A stretch of DNA of 64,000 bases from SSSZ01 sp016790965 (GTDB taxonomy: Bacteria > Pseudomonadota > Gammaproteobacteria > Burkholderiales > Rhodocyclaceae). The notes under the pieces were generated by a model, which saw nothing but the letters and a program-made list of their open reading frames with translations, was not told the origin of the DNA and ran no database searches. Numbering within the stretch: the stretch's first letter is position 1; each line of letters opens with the position of its first letter. Made by a program: the position numbers and the translations under genes. Below are positions 32,450 through 41,581 of the stretch, in pieces. The stretch is taken from assembly GCA_016790965.1 (NCBI GenBank), contig JAEUNZ010000008.1, positions 31,919-95,918 on the forward strand, given 5' to 3'.

Positions 32450-33795
32450 TCCGGCCTCCGCGGGGTGGCCAGGGCATCGACCCGGTACCAGTCCACGCGG
32501 CGGGTGGTCAGCATGACCGTGCCCAGGGCGAGGAAGAGCAGCAGGCTGCCCATGAGAAGCGAGTTGTCTTCGGACAGCAGCACCCCGTACAGCACGCCAT
32601 ACAGCCCGGTGAGAGCGCCGGCGAAACCCAGGGCCGGGCGTGTCCCGCCCAAGGCACCGGTCAGATAGGTGCCGATGAGGGCGGTGCAGCCGGCCGCCGC
32701 GATGCCGTAGGCGGCGACGAAGGGCAGATGCTCCGAAAGCGCGATGAGAAGCAGGAAGAAGAGGGCTAGGGCCAGCCCCACCAACAGATACTGAAGCGGG
32801 TGGATGGGCGCCCGGCGCAGGATTTCGGTGAGGAAGAAGCCGGCGAAGGTGAGGGCGATGAAAAGGATGCCGTACTTCACCGCCCGCTCCGATTGCAGGT
32901 AGACATTGACCGGGTCCATGAAGGACACGTCGATCACTTCCGGCGCCGCGGCCCCGGAAGCCGCCAGGGTATTGGCAAAGTTGCGGGCGAGGTGCGAGAT
33001 CTCCCAGCGGGCGGCGAAGCCATCCTCGGCCACCTCGCGATCCCGGGGCAGGAAGCGCCCGCCGAAGCTGGGGTGGCGCCAGTCCGACCTGAGGGTCACA
33101 AGATTTGACTCGCCGGTGGGGGCGATGGCCAGGCGTTCGGTGCCTGTGAGCTGGAGGGGAAAGTTGAAATCCAGGGGCGTGGCCCGGCTGAGATCCACCG
33201 TGCCGATGGAAACCGCCAGACGCGGTCCGGCCAGGGCATCCCCTTCCGCGGGACGTCCCTTGGGAGTGGCAAAGCGGTGCCGCTTGCCGGCGATGCTCAC
33301 CTCCGGATCGTTGCCGACGCCCCGGGGGTCCGAAATGCCCAGCACCAGGGAGGCTTCGGCGCTGAGGATGTCCCGCTTGGCGTCCAGGCCCAGGTTGGGG
33401 GGAATGACGAAGCGCCCGCTGGCCGCCAGGGACAGATTGAACAAGCGCGCCTGGTAGATGCCCCGCTTGCGGGTTTCCACCCGGGTATCGCCGTCCAGCT
33501 TGAGCGTTTCCGGCGGAAGGTAAAGGGTGGCATCGCGGAAACGCGGTGTGGTGGTGGTCTGGCCCGTTTCCGGATCGCGCTTGCGCTCGGGTTCCAGCTT
33601 TTCGCGGTAGCTCACGGCCAGCACCGGCCCCACCAGGGTCTGCGGCCCGGCGGCGCCGTTGGCGATGCTCTGCTGCACTTCGAACTGGCGATGGCTGCGC
33701 TGCCTGACCTGGCCTTCGATCAAGGACAGGGGGACGAGCAGCAGCAGGGACATGAAGGCGATGGCGACGAGCTTGTACAACAGTTTTCTGTCCAT
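32446..33795 (-). CDS. creD: CreD family inner-membrane protein
   Basis: 449 residues. An N-terminal helix (LVAIAFMSLLLLVPLSLIEG), a large periplasmic beta domain (about 35-290), and several C-terminal helices (KYGILFIALTFAGFFLTEILRR onward). CreD is the best-known target of CreBC and affects envelope integrity and beta-lactam response. Preceded by a cre-tag-like array at 33840-33899; translationally coupled to the GH3 gene. Confidence 0.93.
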   Translation of the reverse strand: MDRKLLYKLVAIAFMSLLLLVPLSLIEGQVRQRSHRQFEVQQSIANGAAGPQTLVGPVLAVSYREKLEPERKRDPETGQTTTTPRFRDATLYLPPETLKLDGDTRVETRKRGIYQARLFNLSLAASGRFVIPPNLGLDAKRDILSAEASLVLGISDPRGVGNDPEVSIAGKRHRFATPKGRPAEGDALAGPRLAVSIGTVDLSRATPLDFNFPLQLTGTERLAIAPTGESNLVTLRSDWRHPSFGGRFLPRDREVAEDGFAARWEISHLARNFANTLAASGAAAPEVIDVSFMDPVNVYLQSERAVKYGILFIALTFAGFFLTEILRRAPIHPLQYLLVGLALALFFLLLIALSEHLPFVAAYGIAAAGCTALIGTYLTGALGGTRPALGFAGALTGLYGVLYGVLLSEDNSLLMGSLLLFLALGTVMLTTRRVDWYRVDALATPRRPE

Positions 33796-33839
33796 GGGGG
33801 TCTCCCGCAGTAAAGGTGAGACCAGTGTCGCGGCGGTGG

Positions 33840-33899
33840 GTGAAGAGGGGGCGAAGCGGGGGTGAAGTGCGGTGAAGAGCCCATGAAGCGGGGCATGAA
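33840..33899 (-). promoter_or_regulatory. Cre-tag-like array (CreB binding sites) upstream of creD
   Basis: On the minus strand six TTCAC-like pentamers occur at near-helical phase (+ strand GTGAA 33840, GCGAA 33851, GTGAA 33862, GTGAA 33872, ATGAA 33883, ATGAA 33895; start-to-start 11, 11, 10, 11, 12 bp). The known E. coli cre-tag is TTCAC-N6-TTCAC, an 11-bp period. The array lies 45-104 bp upstream of creD and also before the divergent YidB-like gene. Confidence 0.75.
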
Positions 33900-33948
33900 A
33901 ATTTCATAGGGATCGGCTAGAGTGAGCGCCTTTTTCAAGGAGAGCCTT

Positions 33949-34356
33949 ATGGGACTATTGGATGGTTTGGCCGGTCAGGTCATGAATTCGCTTGCCGGAA
34001 ACGAAAGCGCTCCGCAGTCAGGCCTGCTGGAGGCCGTAGGCGCCATGTTGGGCAACGCCCAGAGCGGTGGCCTGGCGGGTCTGCTTGCCGCCTTCGAGCA
34101 GCAGGGTCTGGGCGGCATCGTCGCCTCCTGGGTGGGAACGGGTGCCAATCAGGCGATCAGCGCCGAGCAGATTCGCTCCGTTCTGGGCAGTGGTCAGATC
34201 CAGGCGCTGGCCGGTCAACTGGGGATTTCTTCGGAGGAAGTGTCGGGTCAGTTGCCCCAATTCCTGCCGCAGATCGTCGACCGGCTCACCCCCAACGGCA
34301 CCCTGCCGGCCGAAGGCGCCGTCGGCGGCCTGCTGAACATGCTCAAGGGCTCCTGA
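33949..34356 (+). CDS. YidB-like DUF937 protein
   Basis: 135 residues starting MGLLDGLAGQVMNSL behind AAGGAG. Gly/Ala/Gln-rich helical protein; the C-terminal LGISSEEVSGQLPQFLPQIVDRLTPNGTLP block is the DUF937/YidB signature. Function unknown. Located between creD and creC and divergent from creD, so it may be under CreB control from the shared region. Confidence 0.88.
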   Translation: MGLLDGLAGQVMNSLAGNESAPQSGLLEAVGAMLGNAQSGGLAGLLAAFEQQGLGGIVASWVGTGANQAISAEQIRSVLGSGQIQALAGQLGISSEEVSGQLPQFLPQIVDRLTPNGTLPAEGAVGGLLNMLKGS

Positions 34357-34404
34357 AGCCTGCGTTGCCCGGTCCGGTGGGGGCGCCCCGCCGTGCCGTG
34401 GCGA

Positions 34405-35832
34405 TCAGGCGAGCGGCAGACGAAGCGTTGCCAGACCGCCGCCCTCGGGGTGATTGGCGAACCCCGCCTCCCCCCCATGCAGCCGCGCCACCTCCCGTAC
34501 CAGGGCCAGTCCCAGGCCGGTGCTTTTCTTGCCGGTGGCCGGGCGGGGCAGGGAATAGAAACGGTCGAAGAGCTGGGGCAGGGCGTAGGTGGGGGCGCCG
34601 GCACCCTGGTCGCGGACGGTGATTTCGGCGAGGCCCTTGGTGCTGGTAAGGGCGATCTCGATGGTGCCGCCTTCCGGCGAGAACTCAATGGCGTTATCCA
34701 GGAGGTTAAGGACGGCCTGTTGCAGGAGGAGCGGGTCGCCCTCGGCGGTGGCGCCCTGGTGGGCTTCAATGCGGCAGACCAGGCCGCGGGCCGCCAGGGC
34801 CAGGGCGCGTTCCTCGCGGCAGCGGGCCAGGAGGGCGGGTAGATCGACCTCGACCGCTCCCTCGGGCGCCTGCAATTGCTCGACCCGGGCGAGCTGCAGC
34901 ATCCGTTCGATGATGGCCCGGAGCCGCCCGCCCTGTTCGGCGATGCTGGCGGCGAAGCGCTGGCGGTCTTCGGCGGGCGGGTCGCCTTCCAGGATTTCGG
35001 CGGCGCCGAGGACGGCGGTGAGGGGGCTCTTCATTTCGTGGGCCAGATTTTGCACGTAGCGTTCGACGTACTGTTTGCCCTCCAGCTTTTCCCGCATCAC
35101 CGCCAGGGCCCGGGCCAGTTCCGAGAACTGGCGTCCGCCGCCGGTGGGGGGCTCGGCCTTCTTCCCTTCTGCCACGTCCCGGGCGTAGCTGCGCAGGCGA
35201 TTCACCGTCCAGGTGAGCCAGGCCGAGAAGGCCAGGCCAATGAGGGCCGAGGCCGCCAGCAGCCAGTAACCGGCCCGGCGCACCCGCTGTTCGGCGCGGT
35301 CGATATAGGGCAGCACGGTGGCCAGCGGCTTGGCCAGGGAGAGCACGCCGATGAGTGTGCCCTGGTAAAGGATGGGGGCGGCCACGTACATGACCGAGGA
35401 ACTGGGGTCGTCCGGATTTTCCCGCGTGCTGCGGGCGCCGTATTCACCCTTCAACACCCGGGCCACGTCCCGCCATTGCGAATAGTCGGCGCCCACTGCG
35501 CTGCCCTCGGAATCGAAGACCACGCGGCCGGTGGCGTCGGTCACGTAGACGCGGAAGTCGACGCTGTCCTTCTGCACCCCCCAGATGTCGGCCCGGGGCG
35601 TGCGCCCGCGGGCGGCGGCGAAGGCGGCGGCGAAGCCCCCGTTGCCGATGCGCCCGGCGGCCAGTTCCGGCCCCGCCAGTTCGGCCAGGACGTGGGCCGT
35701 ATCGACCAGGGTCTCCTCGGTGGCCTGGCGGATGCCCGGCTCCGCCTCGTGGGTGAAGATGTTGAGCACGAACCAGGCGGCCAGCCCGAGCATGAGGAAA
35801 TAACCGGCGAAGAGGCGGACGGAGATGTTCAT
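34405..35832 (-). CDS. creC: Sensor histidine kinase CreC
   Basis: 475 residues (E. coli CreC 474). Two N-terminal membrane helices flank a periplasmic sensor region (about 30-180, with YVAAPILYQGTLIGVLSLAKPL), then HAMP, H-box NLAHEMKSPLTAVLG, and an N/G-box kinase domain (LLDNAIEFSPEGG, DQGAGAP, GLGLALVREV). Overlaps creB by ATGA. Partner of CreB, with creD as target. Confidence 0.93.
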   Translation of the reverse strand: MNISVRLFAGYFLMLGLAAWFVLNIFTHEAEPGIRQATEETLVDTAHVLAELAGPELAAGRIGNGGFAAAFAAARGRTPRADIWGVQKDSVDFRVYVTDATGRVVFDSEGSAVGADYSQWRDVARVLKGEYGARSTRENPDDPSSSVMYVAAPILYQGTLIGVLSLAKPLATVLPYIDRAEQRVRRAGYWLLAASALIGLAFSAWLTWTVNRLRSYARDVAEGKKAEPPTGGGRQFSELARALAVMREKLEGKQYVERYVQNLAHEMKSPLTAVLGAAEILEGDPPAEDRQRFAASIAEQGGRLRAIIERMLQLARVEQLQAPEGAVEVDLPALLARCREERALALAARGLVCRIEAHQGATAEGDPLLLQQAVLNLLDNAIEFSPEGGTIEIALTSTKGLAEITVRDQGAGAPTYALPQLFDRFYSLPRPATGKKSTGLGLALVREVARLHGGEAGFANHPEGGGLATLRLPLA

Positions 35833-36515
35833 CGGCCCGCAATGCCGTACCCCAGTCCCCGGTGGGTGACGATGGGGTCGTCGTCAGGGCGCACGGCCTT
35901 GAGCTTGGCGCGCAGGGTCTTGATGTGGGTGTCCACGGTGCGGTCCAGGCTGTCGCCGCCGTCCTGCCACACGGCCTCCATGATCTGGGCGCGGGAGAGC
36001 ACCCGCCCCGGGCGTTCCAGAAGCAGGGCCAGCAGGAGGTATTCGTAGCGGGTGAGCGATAACCAGGCGCCGTGGTAGGCGATGCGCAGGCCCTGGGCAT
36101 CCACCGTGAAACGGGGCGGAGTGGCAGTCGTGGCGGCCGCTGCCGCCTGCCTTTCCGGCCGCAGGCGGCGCAGGATGGCCCGTACCCGGGAGACCACTTC
36201 CCGGGGGCTGAAGGGCTTGGCGACGTAGTCGTCGGCCCCCAGTTCAAGGCCGACGATGCGGTCCACCTCGTCAGCGCGGGCGGTCAGAAAGAGCACCGGC
36301 ACTTCCGAGAAGCGGCGCAGGCCGCGGCAGAGGTCGAAGCCGCTCATGTCCGGGAGGCCCACGTCGAGTACCACGAGGTCGTGGCCGTTGCCTTGCAGCA
36401 GTGCCAGGGCATCGCCGCCCAGGGTGCAGCAATCCACCGCGAAGCCGTCGGCCCTGAGGGCGTAGGCCAGGGTGTCGGCAATGGCGGGTTCGTCGTCGAC
36501 GATGAGGATTTTCAT
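35829..36515 (-). CDS. creB: Response regulator CreB
   Basis: 228 residues (E. coli CreB 229). OmpR-type: receiver with VDDEPAIADTL, VLDVGLPDMSG (phospho-Asp) and KPFSPREV, then a winged-helix domain (LTRYEYLLLALLLERPGRVLSR ... RTVDTHIKTLRAKL). Start at ATG 36515; the frame extends upstream without support. Likely binds the array at 33840-33899. Confidence 0.94.
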   Translation of the reverse strand: MKILIVDDEPAIADTLAYALRADGFAVDCCTLGGDALALLQGNGHDLVVLDVGLPDMSGFDLCRGLRRFSEVPVLFLTARADEVDRIVGLELGADDYVAKPFSPREVVSRVRAILRRLRPERQAAAAATTATPPRFTVDAQGLRIAYHGAWLSLTRYEYLLLALLLERPGRVLSRAQIMEAVWQDGGDSLDRTVDTHIKTLRAKLKAVRPDDDPIVTHRGLGYGIAGR

Positions 36516-36745
36516 GCGGGTGACACGGGTGGAATCGATCCTCGCTTGGGGCCGTACCTTCCGGCGACGTCCGGTACGGGCTTTACTGAGGAAACGGCCC
36601 GGCCCTGTCCAGACCTGCCCGGGCAGTGACCGATGTGCCGGCATCATGCCAGAAAGCGGGGCAGGGCTCACGCCCCCCTTTCGGGTAAAATCACCCCCTT
36701 TGCAATGGCGGGAGTGCTCCTTCCGCCCCCGGCCGGCAGCCCATC

Positions 36746-37798
36746 ATGAACCAGAAAACCGCTCTTTCCTACCGTGACGCCGGCGTCGATATCGACGCTG
36801 GCGACGCCCTCGTCGACCGTATCAAGCCCTTGGCCAGGAAGACCCTGCGCGAAGGCGTGCTGGGCGGCATCGGCGGCTTCGGCGCCCTCTTCGAGGTGCC
36901 CAAGCGGTACAAGGAGCCGGTGCTGGTCTCAGGCACCGACGGCGTCGGCACCAAGCTGAAGCTGGCTTTCCAGTTGAACCGCCACGACACGGTGGGCCAG
37001 GACCTCGTCGCCATGAGTGTCAATGACATTCTGGTGCAGGGCGCCGAATCCCTCTTCTTCCTCGACTACTTCGCCTGCGGCAAGCTGGACGTGGACACCG
37101 CCGCCAGCGTCGTCGGCGGCATCGCCCGGGGCTGCGAGCTGGCCGGCTGCGCCCTCATCGGCGGCGAGACCGCCGAAATGCCGGGCATGTACCCGGACGG
37201 CGAATACGATCTGGCCGGATTCGCCGTCGGCGTGGTGGAAAAGAGCAAGATCATCGATGGTTCCACCATCGTCCCGGGGGACGCGGTGCTGGGCCTGGCG
37301 TCTTCCGGTGCCCATTCCAACGGCTATTCCCTGGTGCGCAAGATCATCGAGCGCTCCAGTCCTGACCTGGATGCCCCCTTCGACGACGTCGACGGAAAAG
37401 CGCGCTCCCTCGCCGACGTGGTCATGGCGCCGACTCGCATCTATGTGAAGCCCGTGCTGCAACTGATGCAGAAGGTGACGGTGAAGGGCATGGCCCACAT
37501 CACCGGTGGCGGCCTGCTGGAAAACGTGCCCCGCGTGCTGCCCGACGACACAGTGGCCGAATTGCGGAAAGCCGCCTGGCCCCGTCCCCGGCTCTTCGAC
37601 TGGATGCAGGCCGAGGGGAACGTGGCGGAAAACGAGATGCACCGCGTCTTCAACTGCGGCATCGGCCTGGTGATCGTCGTCGCTGCCGCCGATGCCGAGG
37701 CGGCCCTGGCCGAACTCACGGCTGCCGGTGAGTCGGTCTGGCGCATCGGCGCCATCCGCGCCCGCTGTGGCGACGAGGCCCAGACCGTCGTGGTCTGA
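36746..37798 (+). CDS. purM: Phosphoribosylformylglycinamidine cyclo-ligase
   Basis: 350 residues. Makes AIR in purine synthesis. YRDAGVDIDAGDALVDRIK, GFGALFE, SGTDGVGTKLKLA, GGETAEMPGMY and HITGGGLLENVPRVLP are all family blocks. GGGTAAAATC at 36683-36692 contains a plausible -10 (TAAAAT), with no good -35. Cytoplasmic, single-gene transcript. Confidence 0.98.
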   Translation: MNQKTALSYRDAGVDIDAGDALVDRIKPLARKTLREGVLGGIGGFGALFEVPKRYKEPVLVSGTDGVGTKLKLAFQLNRHDTVGQDLVAMSVNDILVQGAESLFFLDYFACGKLDVDTAASVVGGIARGCELAGCALIGGETAEMPGMYPDGEYDLAGFAVGVVEKSKIIDGSTIVPGDAVLGLASSGAHSNGYSLVRKIIERSSPDLDAPFDDVDGKARSLADVVMAPTRIYVKPVLQLMQKVTVKGMAHITGGGLLENVPRVLPDDTVAELRKAAWPRPRLFDWMQAEGNVAENEMHRVFNCGIGLVIVVAAADAEAALAELTAAGESVWRIGAIRARCGDEAQTVVV

Positions 37799-37815
37799 GA
37801 GCCCGTGACAAGGCG

Positions 37816-37841
37816 CCCTTCGACAGGCTCAGGGCGAACGG
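37816..37841. repeat. Dispersed short palindromic repeat after purM
   Basis: CCCTTCGACAGGCTCAGGGC followed by GAACGG. A widespread short repeat type in proteobacterial intergenic DNA; a degenerate copy is at 6867-6900. It lies 18 bp after the purM stop. Confidence 0.5.
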
Positions 37842-38053
37842 TCCAAGCGGAAAACGTCGGTAGACCGCCGAACCCCCGCATCCAGCGCCGGCTCCGGGGG
37901 TATCGGGCTGGTTTCCAGACGGCCTCCTCGTCCAATCCCTTTCCCGCCGGGAGCCCGCCTCCGAGCGGCGTTCCTTCGGGTTTGCCCGCGCTGCGGCGCT
38001 TGCCACGGCCCTCGGCTCGTCCGACAATGCTTGGACAATAACGGGGGTGAGGC

Positions 38054-39181
38054 ATGGGCGAGCATGATTTTCGGGTTTTCGTCATCGACGACGACGAAGT
38101 GGTGCGGGAAATGCTCGCCGCGCTGCTGGAAGACGACTGCCGGGTGACAACCTTTGCCTCGGCGGAGGACTACCTGGAGCGCGCCTCGCAAGGCTCTCCG
38201 GACATGTTCCTCCTCGATGTGGTCATGCCCGGCATGAATGGCTATGAGCTTTGCCGCCGCCTGAAGGACGATTTCGACACCCAGGACATCCCGGTCACCT
38301 TCATCTCCGCCCAGGACGACCTGGACAGCCGCCTGGCTGCCTACGAAGCCGGCGGGCAGGACTTCATCCTCAAACCCTTCGATCCCCTGGAACTCCAGAA
38401 CAAGGTCAAGGTGGCCCAGCGCCTCATCGCCGAGCGGCGCAGCCTGCGGGATCAGGCGGGTTTCGCCCAGCGCACCGCCCTTTCCGCCATGACCAGCATG
38501 GGCGAACTTGGCGTCGTCCTCCAGTTCCTGAGCAAGTCCTTCGCCTGCAGCCTGCCCGAGCAACTCGGGCAGGAAGTGCTGGCCGCGCTGCAACAGTACG
38601 ATCTGCAAGGCGCGGTGCAACTCCGCCTGGGGGCGGAAGAAATCTCCCTCAGCCCCAAGGGCGTCAATGTGCCCTTGGAAGTCGGCATCCTGCGCCATGT
38701 GCGCGGTTCCGGCCGCATCTTCCAGTTCAAGACCCGCGGCGTCTTCAACTATGGCGGCGTCACCGTCATGCTCAACAACCTGCCGCTGGAAGACCCCGAC
38801 AAGGTCGGCCGCATCCGCGACAACATCGCCATCCTGGCCGAAGGTGCCGACGCCCGGCTCCAGGCCATCGGCGTCGAGCGCGAAAACCGCCGCCGGGAAC
38901 AGGGCGTGTTGGTCACCTTGCCCCGGGTCCACGACGCCCTGGAAGCGCTCCAGCACAACTACCGCACCACCAGCTTCCACCTCACCCAGCACATGATCGA
39001 ATTCCAGGAAGCCCTGATGAAATCCTTCGTGCACCTGGGCCTCACCGAAGGCCAAGAGGACTTCCTCAACCGCCTCGCCGGCGAACATATGCAACGCATT
39101 GTCGCCGCCCAGGACCAGAACCTGGGCGTGGTGGACCAACTGCGTCAGGTAGCTGACGAACTGGGCGGCCTGGTCACCTGA
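38054..39181 (+). CDS. Response regulator with unrecognised output region
   Basis: 375 residues. Receiver domain at 6-125 (FVIDDDEVVREML, LLDVVMPGMNGYELC with the phospho-Asp, ILKPFDPLEL). Then a helical linker (QRLIAERRSLRDQAGFAQRTALSAMTSMGELGVVLQFL) leads into about 220 residues that match neither a DNA-binding, GGDEF, EAL, HD-GYP nor phosphatase motif. The middle (FNYGGVTVMLNNLP) is beta-rich and the end is a long helix. No cognate kinase adjoins it. It may act through protein-protein contacts. Confidence 0.85.
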   Translation: MGEHDFRVFVIDDDEVVREMLAALLEDDCRVTTFASAEDYLERASQGSPDMFLLDVVMPGMNGYELCRRLKDDFDTQDIPVTFISAQDDLDSRLAAYEAGGQDFILKPFDPLELQNKVKVAQRLIAERRSLRDQAGFAQRTALSAMTSMGELGVVLQFLSKSFACSLPEQLGQEVLAALQQYDLQGAVQLRLGAEEISLSPKGVNVPLEVGILRHVRGSGRIFQFKTRGVFNYGGVTVMLNNLPLEDPDKVGRIRDNIAILAEGADARLQAIGVERENRRREQGVLVTLPRVHDALEALQHNYRTTSFHLTQHMIEFQEALMKSFVHLGLTEGQEDFLNRLAGEHMQRIVAAQDQNLGVVDQLRQVADELGGLVT

Positions 39182-39222
39182 CTCAAGGGTTCTCACGGGC
39201 GTGGTAGCGCGCTGCCGTCCTG

Positions 39223-40161
39223 CTACGCGAGAAATTCTCCCACCCTCCGGGCCAGGCGATGCTCCAGCTCCGGCGCCAGGCAATCGAAGATTTCGGCGTC
39301 GAAGGAATTGCTCAGCCAGGTGATCTGCCGCTTGGCCAGTTGCCGTGTGGCAAAGACGCCCCGGTCCCGCAATTCCTTCCGGGGAATCAGCCCGTCCTGG
39401 GCTTCCCACACCTGGCGGTAGCCCACCGATCGCATGGAAGGCAGGTCAGCGGTGAGGGCGTAGCGCTCCCGCAGGCCGGCGACTTCGTCTTCCAGCCCCG
39501 CCAGCAGCATGGCGTCGAAACGCTGCGCGATGCGGGTGTGTAGTGGGGCCCGCTCTGCGGGCAAGAGGCCCAGGGTGAGAAAACGCCAGGGAGGCGCCGC
39601 GCCGCCGTCGCTTCCGTGCCACGAAGAAAGCGGCCGACCCGAAACCCGCAGCACCTCGAGCGCACGCTGGATGCGCTGGCTGTCCCGGGGCGCCAGGCGT
39701 GCGGCGGTGACCGGGTCGGCCGCCGCCAGTTCCGCATGCAGGGCCGGCCAGCCCCGGGACGCGGCCTCGGCGTCCAGGGCGGCGCGCACGGCCGGATCAG
39801 CCGGTGGCAGGGGCGAGAGGCCCTGCAGGAGGGCGCGGAAGTACAGCATCGTCCCGCCCACCAGCAGGGGAACACGGCCGCAGGAGGCAATGTCGGTCAT
39901 GGCCGCCAGGGCATCGCTGCAAAAGCGCGCCGCGGAGTAGGCTTCCTGCGGCGAAATCAGATTGATGAGGCGGTGGGGGTGACGGGCCAGGGTGGCAGCA
40001 TCCGGCTTCGCCGTGCCGATGTCCATGTCGCGATAGACCTGGGCCGAATCCACGCTCACCAGCCCCAGGGGAAACCGTTCCGCCAGGGAGAGGGCCGCGG
40101 CGGTCTTGCCGCTGGCCGTGGGGCCCAGGAGCAGGATGGCGGGAGGCAGCGGCGTAGTCAT
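39223..40161 (-). CDS. miaA: tRNA dimethylallyltransferase
   Basis: 312 residues. Isopentenylates A37 of tRNAs reading U-initial codons. P-loop GPTASGKT at 13-20, SVDSAQVYRDMDIGTAKP, HRLINLISPQEAYSA, VGGTMLYFRALLQG, RDSQRIQRALEV and the C-terminal SMRSVGYRQVWE are family motifs. Divergent from the DUF2478 gene. Confidence 0.97.
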   Translation of the reverse strand: MTTPLPPAILLLGPTASGKTAAALSLAERFPLGLVSVDSAQVYRDMDIGTAKPDAATLARHPHRLINLISPQEAYSAARFCSDALAAMTDIASCGRVPLLVGGTMLYFRALLQGLSPLPPADPAVRAALDAEAASRGWPALHAELAAADPVTAARLAPRDSQRIQRALEVLRVSGRPLSSWHGSDGGAAPPWRFLTLGLLPAERAPLHTRIAQRFDAMLLAGLEDEVAGLRERYALTADLPSMRSVGYRQVWEAQDGLIPRKELRDRGVFATRQLAKRQITWLSNSFDAEIFDCLAPELEHRLARRVGEFLA

Positions 40162-40303
40162 GGCCGGCGCATGCTACCACCGGCGTCGGACAGGGGAAAC
40201 GCCGCAGCTTTCCTCAACCCTGGACGCGCCGGGGGAGCGGCGGGTCCTGCACCGGTGCCGCATGCCGCTATCGGGCTGTGCGCCGGGCCTTGGGGGTGAG
40301 AAA

Positions 40304-40840
40304 ATGGCGCCCACCATGAATGCCACTCCTTCCCCCTCCCTCGCCGCCGTCCGCTACACCCCGCAAACGCCCATCGAAAGCCTGCTCCACCAGGCTGTCC
40401 TGGCCCTGAAGGCCCGGGGCGTGCGCCTGGGAGGCGTCATCCAGCACGACGTTTCCGGCGACAGCGGCCGCATCTGTCAGATGCAGCTCGAAGACATCGC
40501 CACCGGCCGCCGCATCCAGCTTTCGCAAGACCTGGGCAGCGGCTCCGTCTCCTGCGGCGTCGATTCCTCTGGCCTGGCCGATGCCTCCGTCGCCATCCGC
40601 AACGCCATCGACAGCGGCGCCGATCTGGTGCTCATCAACAAGTTCGGCACTCAGGAAGTCGAAGGCGGCGGCCTGCGGGACGAAATCGGCCTCGTCGTCG
40701 CCGCCGGCGTGCCCCTGCTGACCGCCGTCGGCGAACGCTATCTGGAGGCGTGGGAGGACTTCACCGGCGGTGAAGCGACACTGCTGGAGCCGGAATTGGA
40801 GGCGATTCTGGGCTGGTGGGAGGCGCTGGGGCGCGGGTGA
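40304..40840 (+). CDS. DUF2478 family protein (NTPase-like)
   Basis: 178 residues. Contains GVRLGGVIQHDVSG, DLGSGSVSCGVDSSGLADA and DLVLINKFGTQEVEGGGLRDEI, the DUF2478 pattern, thought to be a nucleotide-binding fold and often found with molybdate or nitrogen metabolism genes. I prefer ATG 40304 (GGGGTGAG upstream); 40316 is an alternative. Role here unknown. Confidence 0.78.
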   Translation: MAPTMNATPSPSLAAVRYTPQTPIESLLHQAVLALKARGVRLGGVIQHDVSGDSGRICQMQLEDIATGRRIQLSQDLGSGSVSCGVDSSGLADASVAIRNAIDSGADLVLINKFGTQEVEGGGLRDEIGLVVAAGVPLLTAVGERYLEAWEDFTGGEATLLEPELEAILGWWEALGRG

Positions 40841-40904
40841 GTGGTTCAGCGCAGGTATAGGTGCCTGCTGGTTTCTGACCCTAAGCGGCAGTTGCTGGTC
40901 TGGC

Positions 40905-40985
40905 GAGCGGACCTTTAGGGACGTGCTAGCTCAGCGGACAGCAGGTAGCGAAGCGGGCCGACGGTTCGCTGGCGAACGGTTAGGC
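40905..40985 (-). other. Possible degenerate integron attC site
   Basis: On the minus strand the HEPN gene stop codon lies within GCCTAAC (40985-40979), a perfect RYYYAAC half-site, as in integron cassettes. About 40-60 nt downstream are CGCTTCGCTACC and CGCTGAGCTAGCAC, which recall attC interior and distal parts, but no clean GTTRRRY site follows. If real, the HEPN gene is an old cassette. No integrase in the window. Confidence 0.3.
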
Positions 40986-41513
40986 TCGTGGTGGTTTGTT
41001 GCCATTTGCTAAGTGTCCGGCCAACCGCTGTGCTACGTGCGACATGAAGAGGTGACAGCTATTGGCGATGCCGGATGTAGTCAAGTCAATCGTATCGGCC
41101 ACTCTGTCCCAAACAACTCCAGGAAACGGCTCCGGCGAGTTCATCTTTGCCTCGAAATGTTCACGCCAGCGGCAAACCTTTGCTCGCTTACCTCCGAAAC
41201 CATGCGCAACGCTGTTTCGTATGTGCCGGTATGCAGCCAGCGTGTTCTTGTCTTCGGTCGTCATCCACTCGCCGCGCATTTCGTCGGTGGTGTACTCATC
41301 AAAAATCGAAAAAAGATACACGACAAGAATTCCCTGAACTGCGGCGTCGACTCTCCTCTGCGCTTCGCGACGATAGTCTGGATTGTGATGCTGAACCCTG
41401 TGCATCATGCCGCCAAGAATCCACCCGAATTCGTACTGCGGCATCTCTGTAAGCACACGCATCAACTCCAATGCCCGGTCGATGAGATCCTTGTTTTGGT
41501 AGTAGATGGTCAT
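40980..41513 (-). CDS. HEPN-type orphan protein (putative RNase toxin/defence)
   Basis: 177 residues, all-helical. Contains RNSVAH at 99-104, the Rx4H catalytic pattern of HEPN RNases, preceded by YLFSIFDEYT (65-75), a segment typical of the AbiF/MAE_28990-like HEPN group. No antitoxin or nucleotidyltransferase partner lies next to it. GC drops below its flanks and it sits alone between housekeeping genes, so it was probably acquired. Possible roles are toxin, abortive-infection effector, or structural HEPN. Confidence 0.72.
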   Translation of the reverse strand: MTIYYQNKDLIDRALELMRVLTEMPQYEFGWILGGMMHRVQHHNPDYRREAQRRVDAAVQGILVVYLFSIFDEYTTDEMRGEWMTTEDKNTLAAYRHIRNSVAHGFGGKRAKVCRWREHFEAKMNSPEPFPGVVWDRVADTIDLTTSGIANSCHLFMSHVAQRLAGHLANGNKPPRA

Positions 41514-41581
41514 TGGGATCTAGGGCCAGTTATTCACGAACGAAAACGTCCGGGTTATTGCCGATAGTACGGACATGATTG

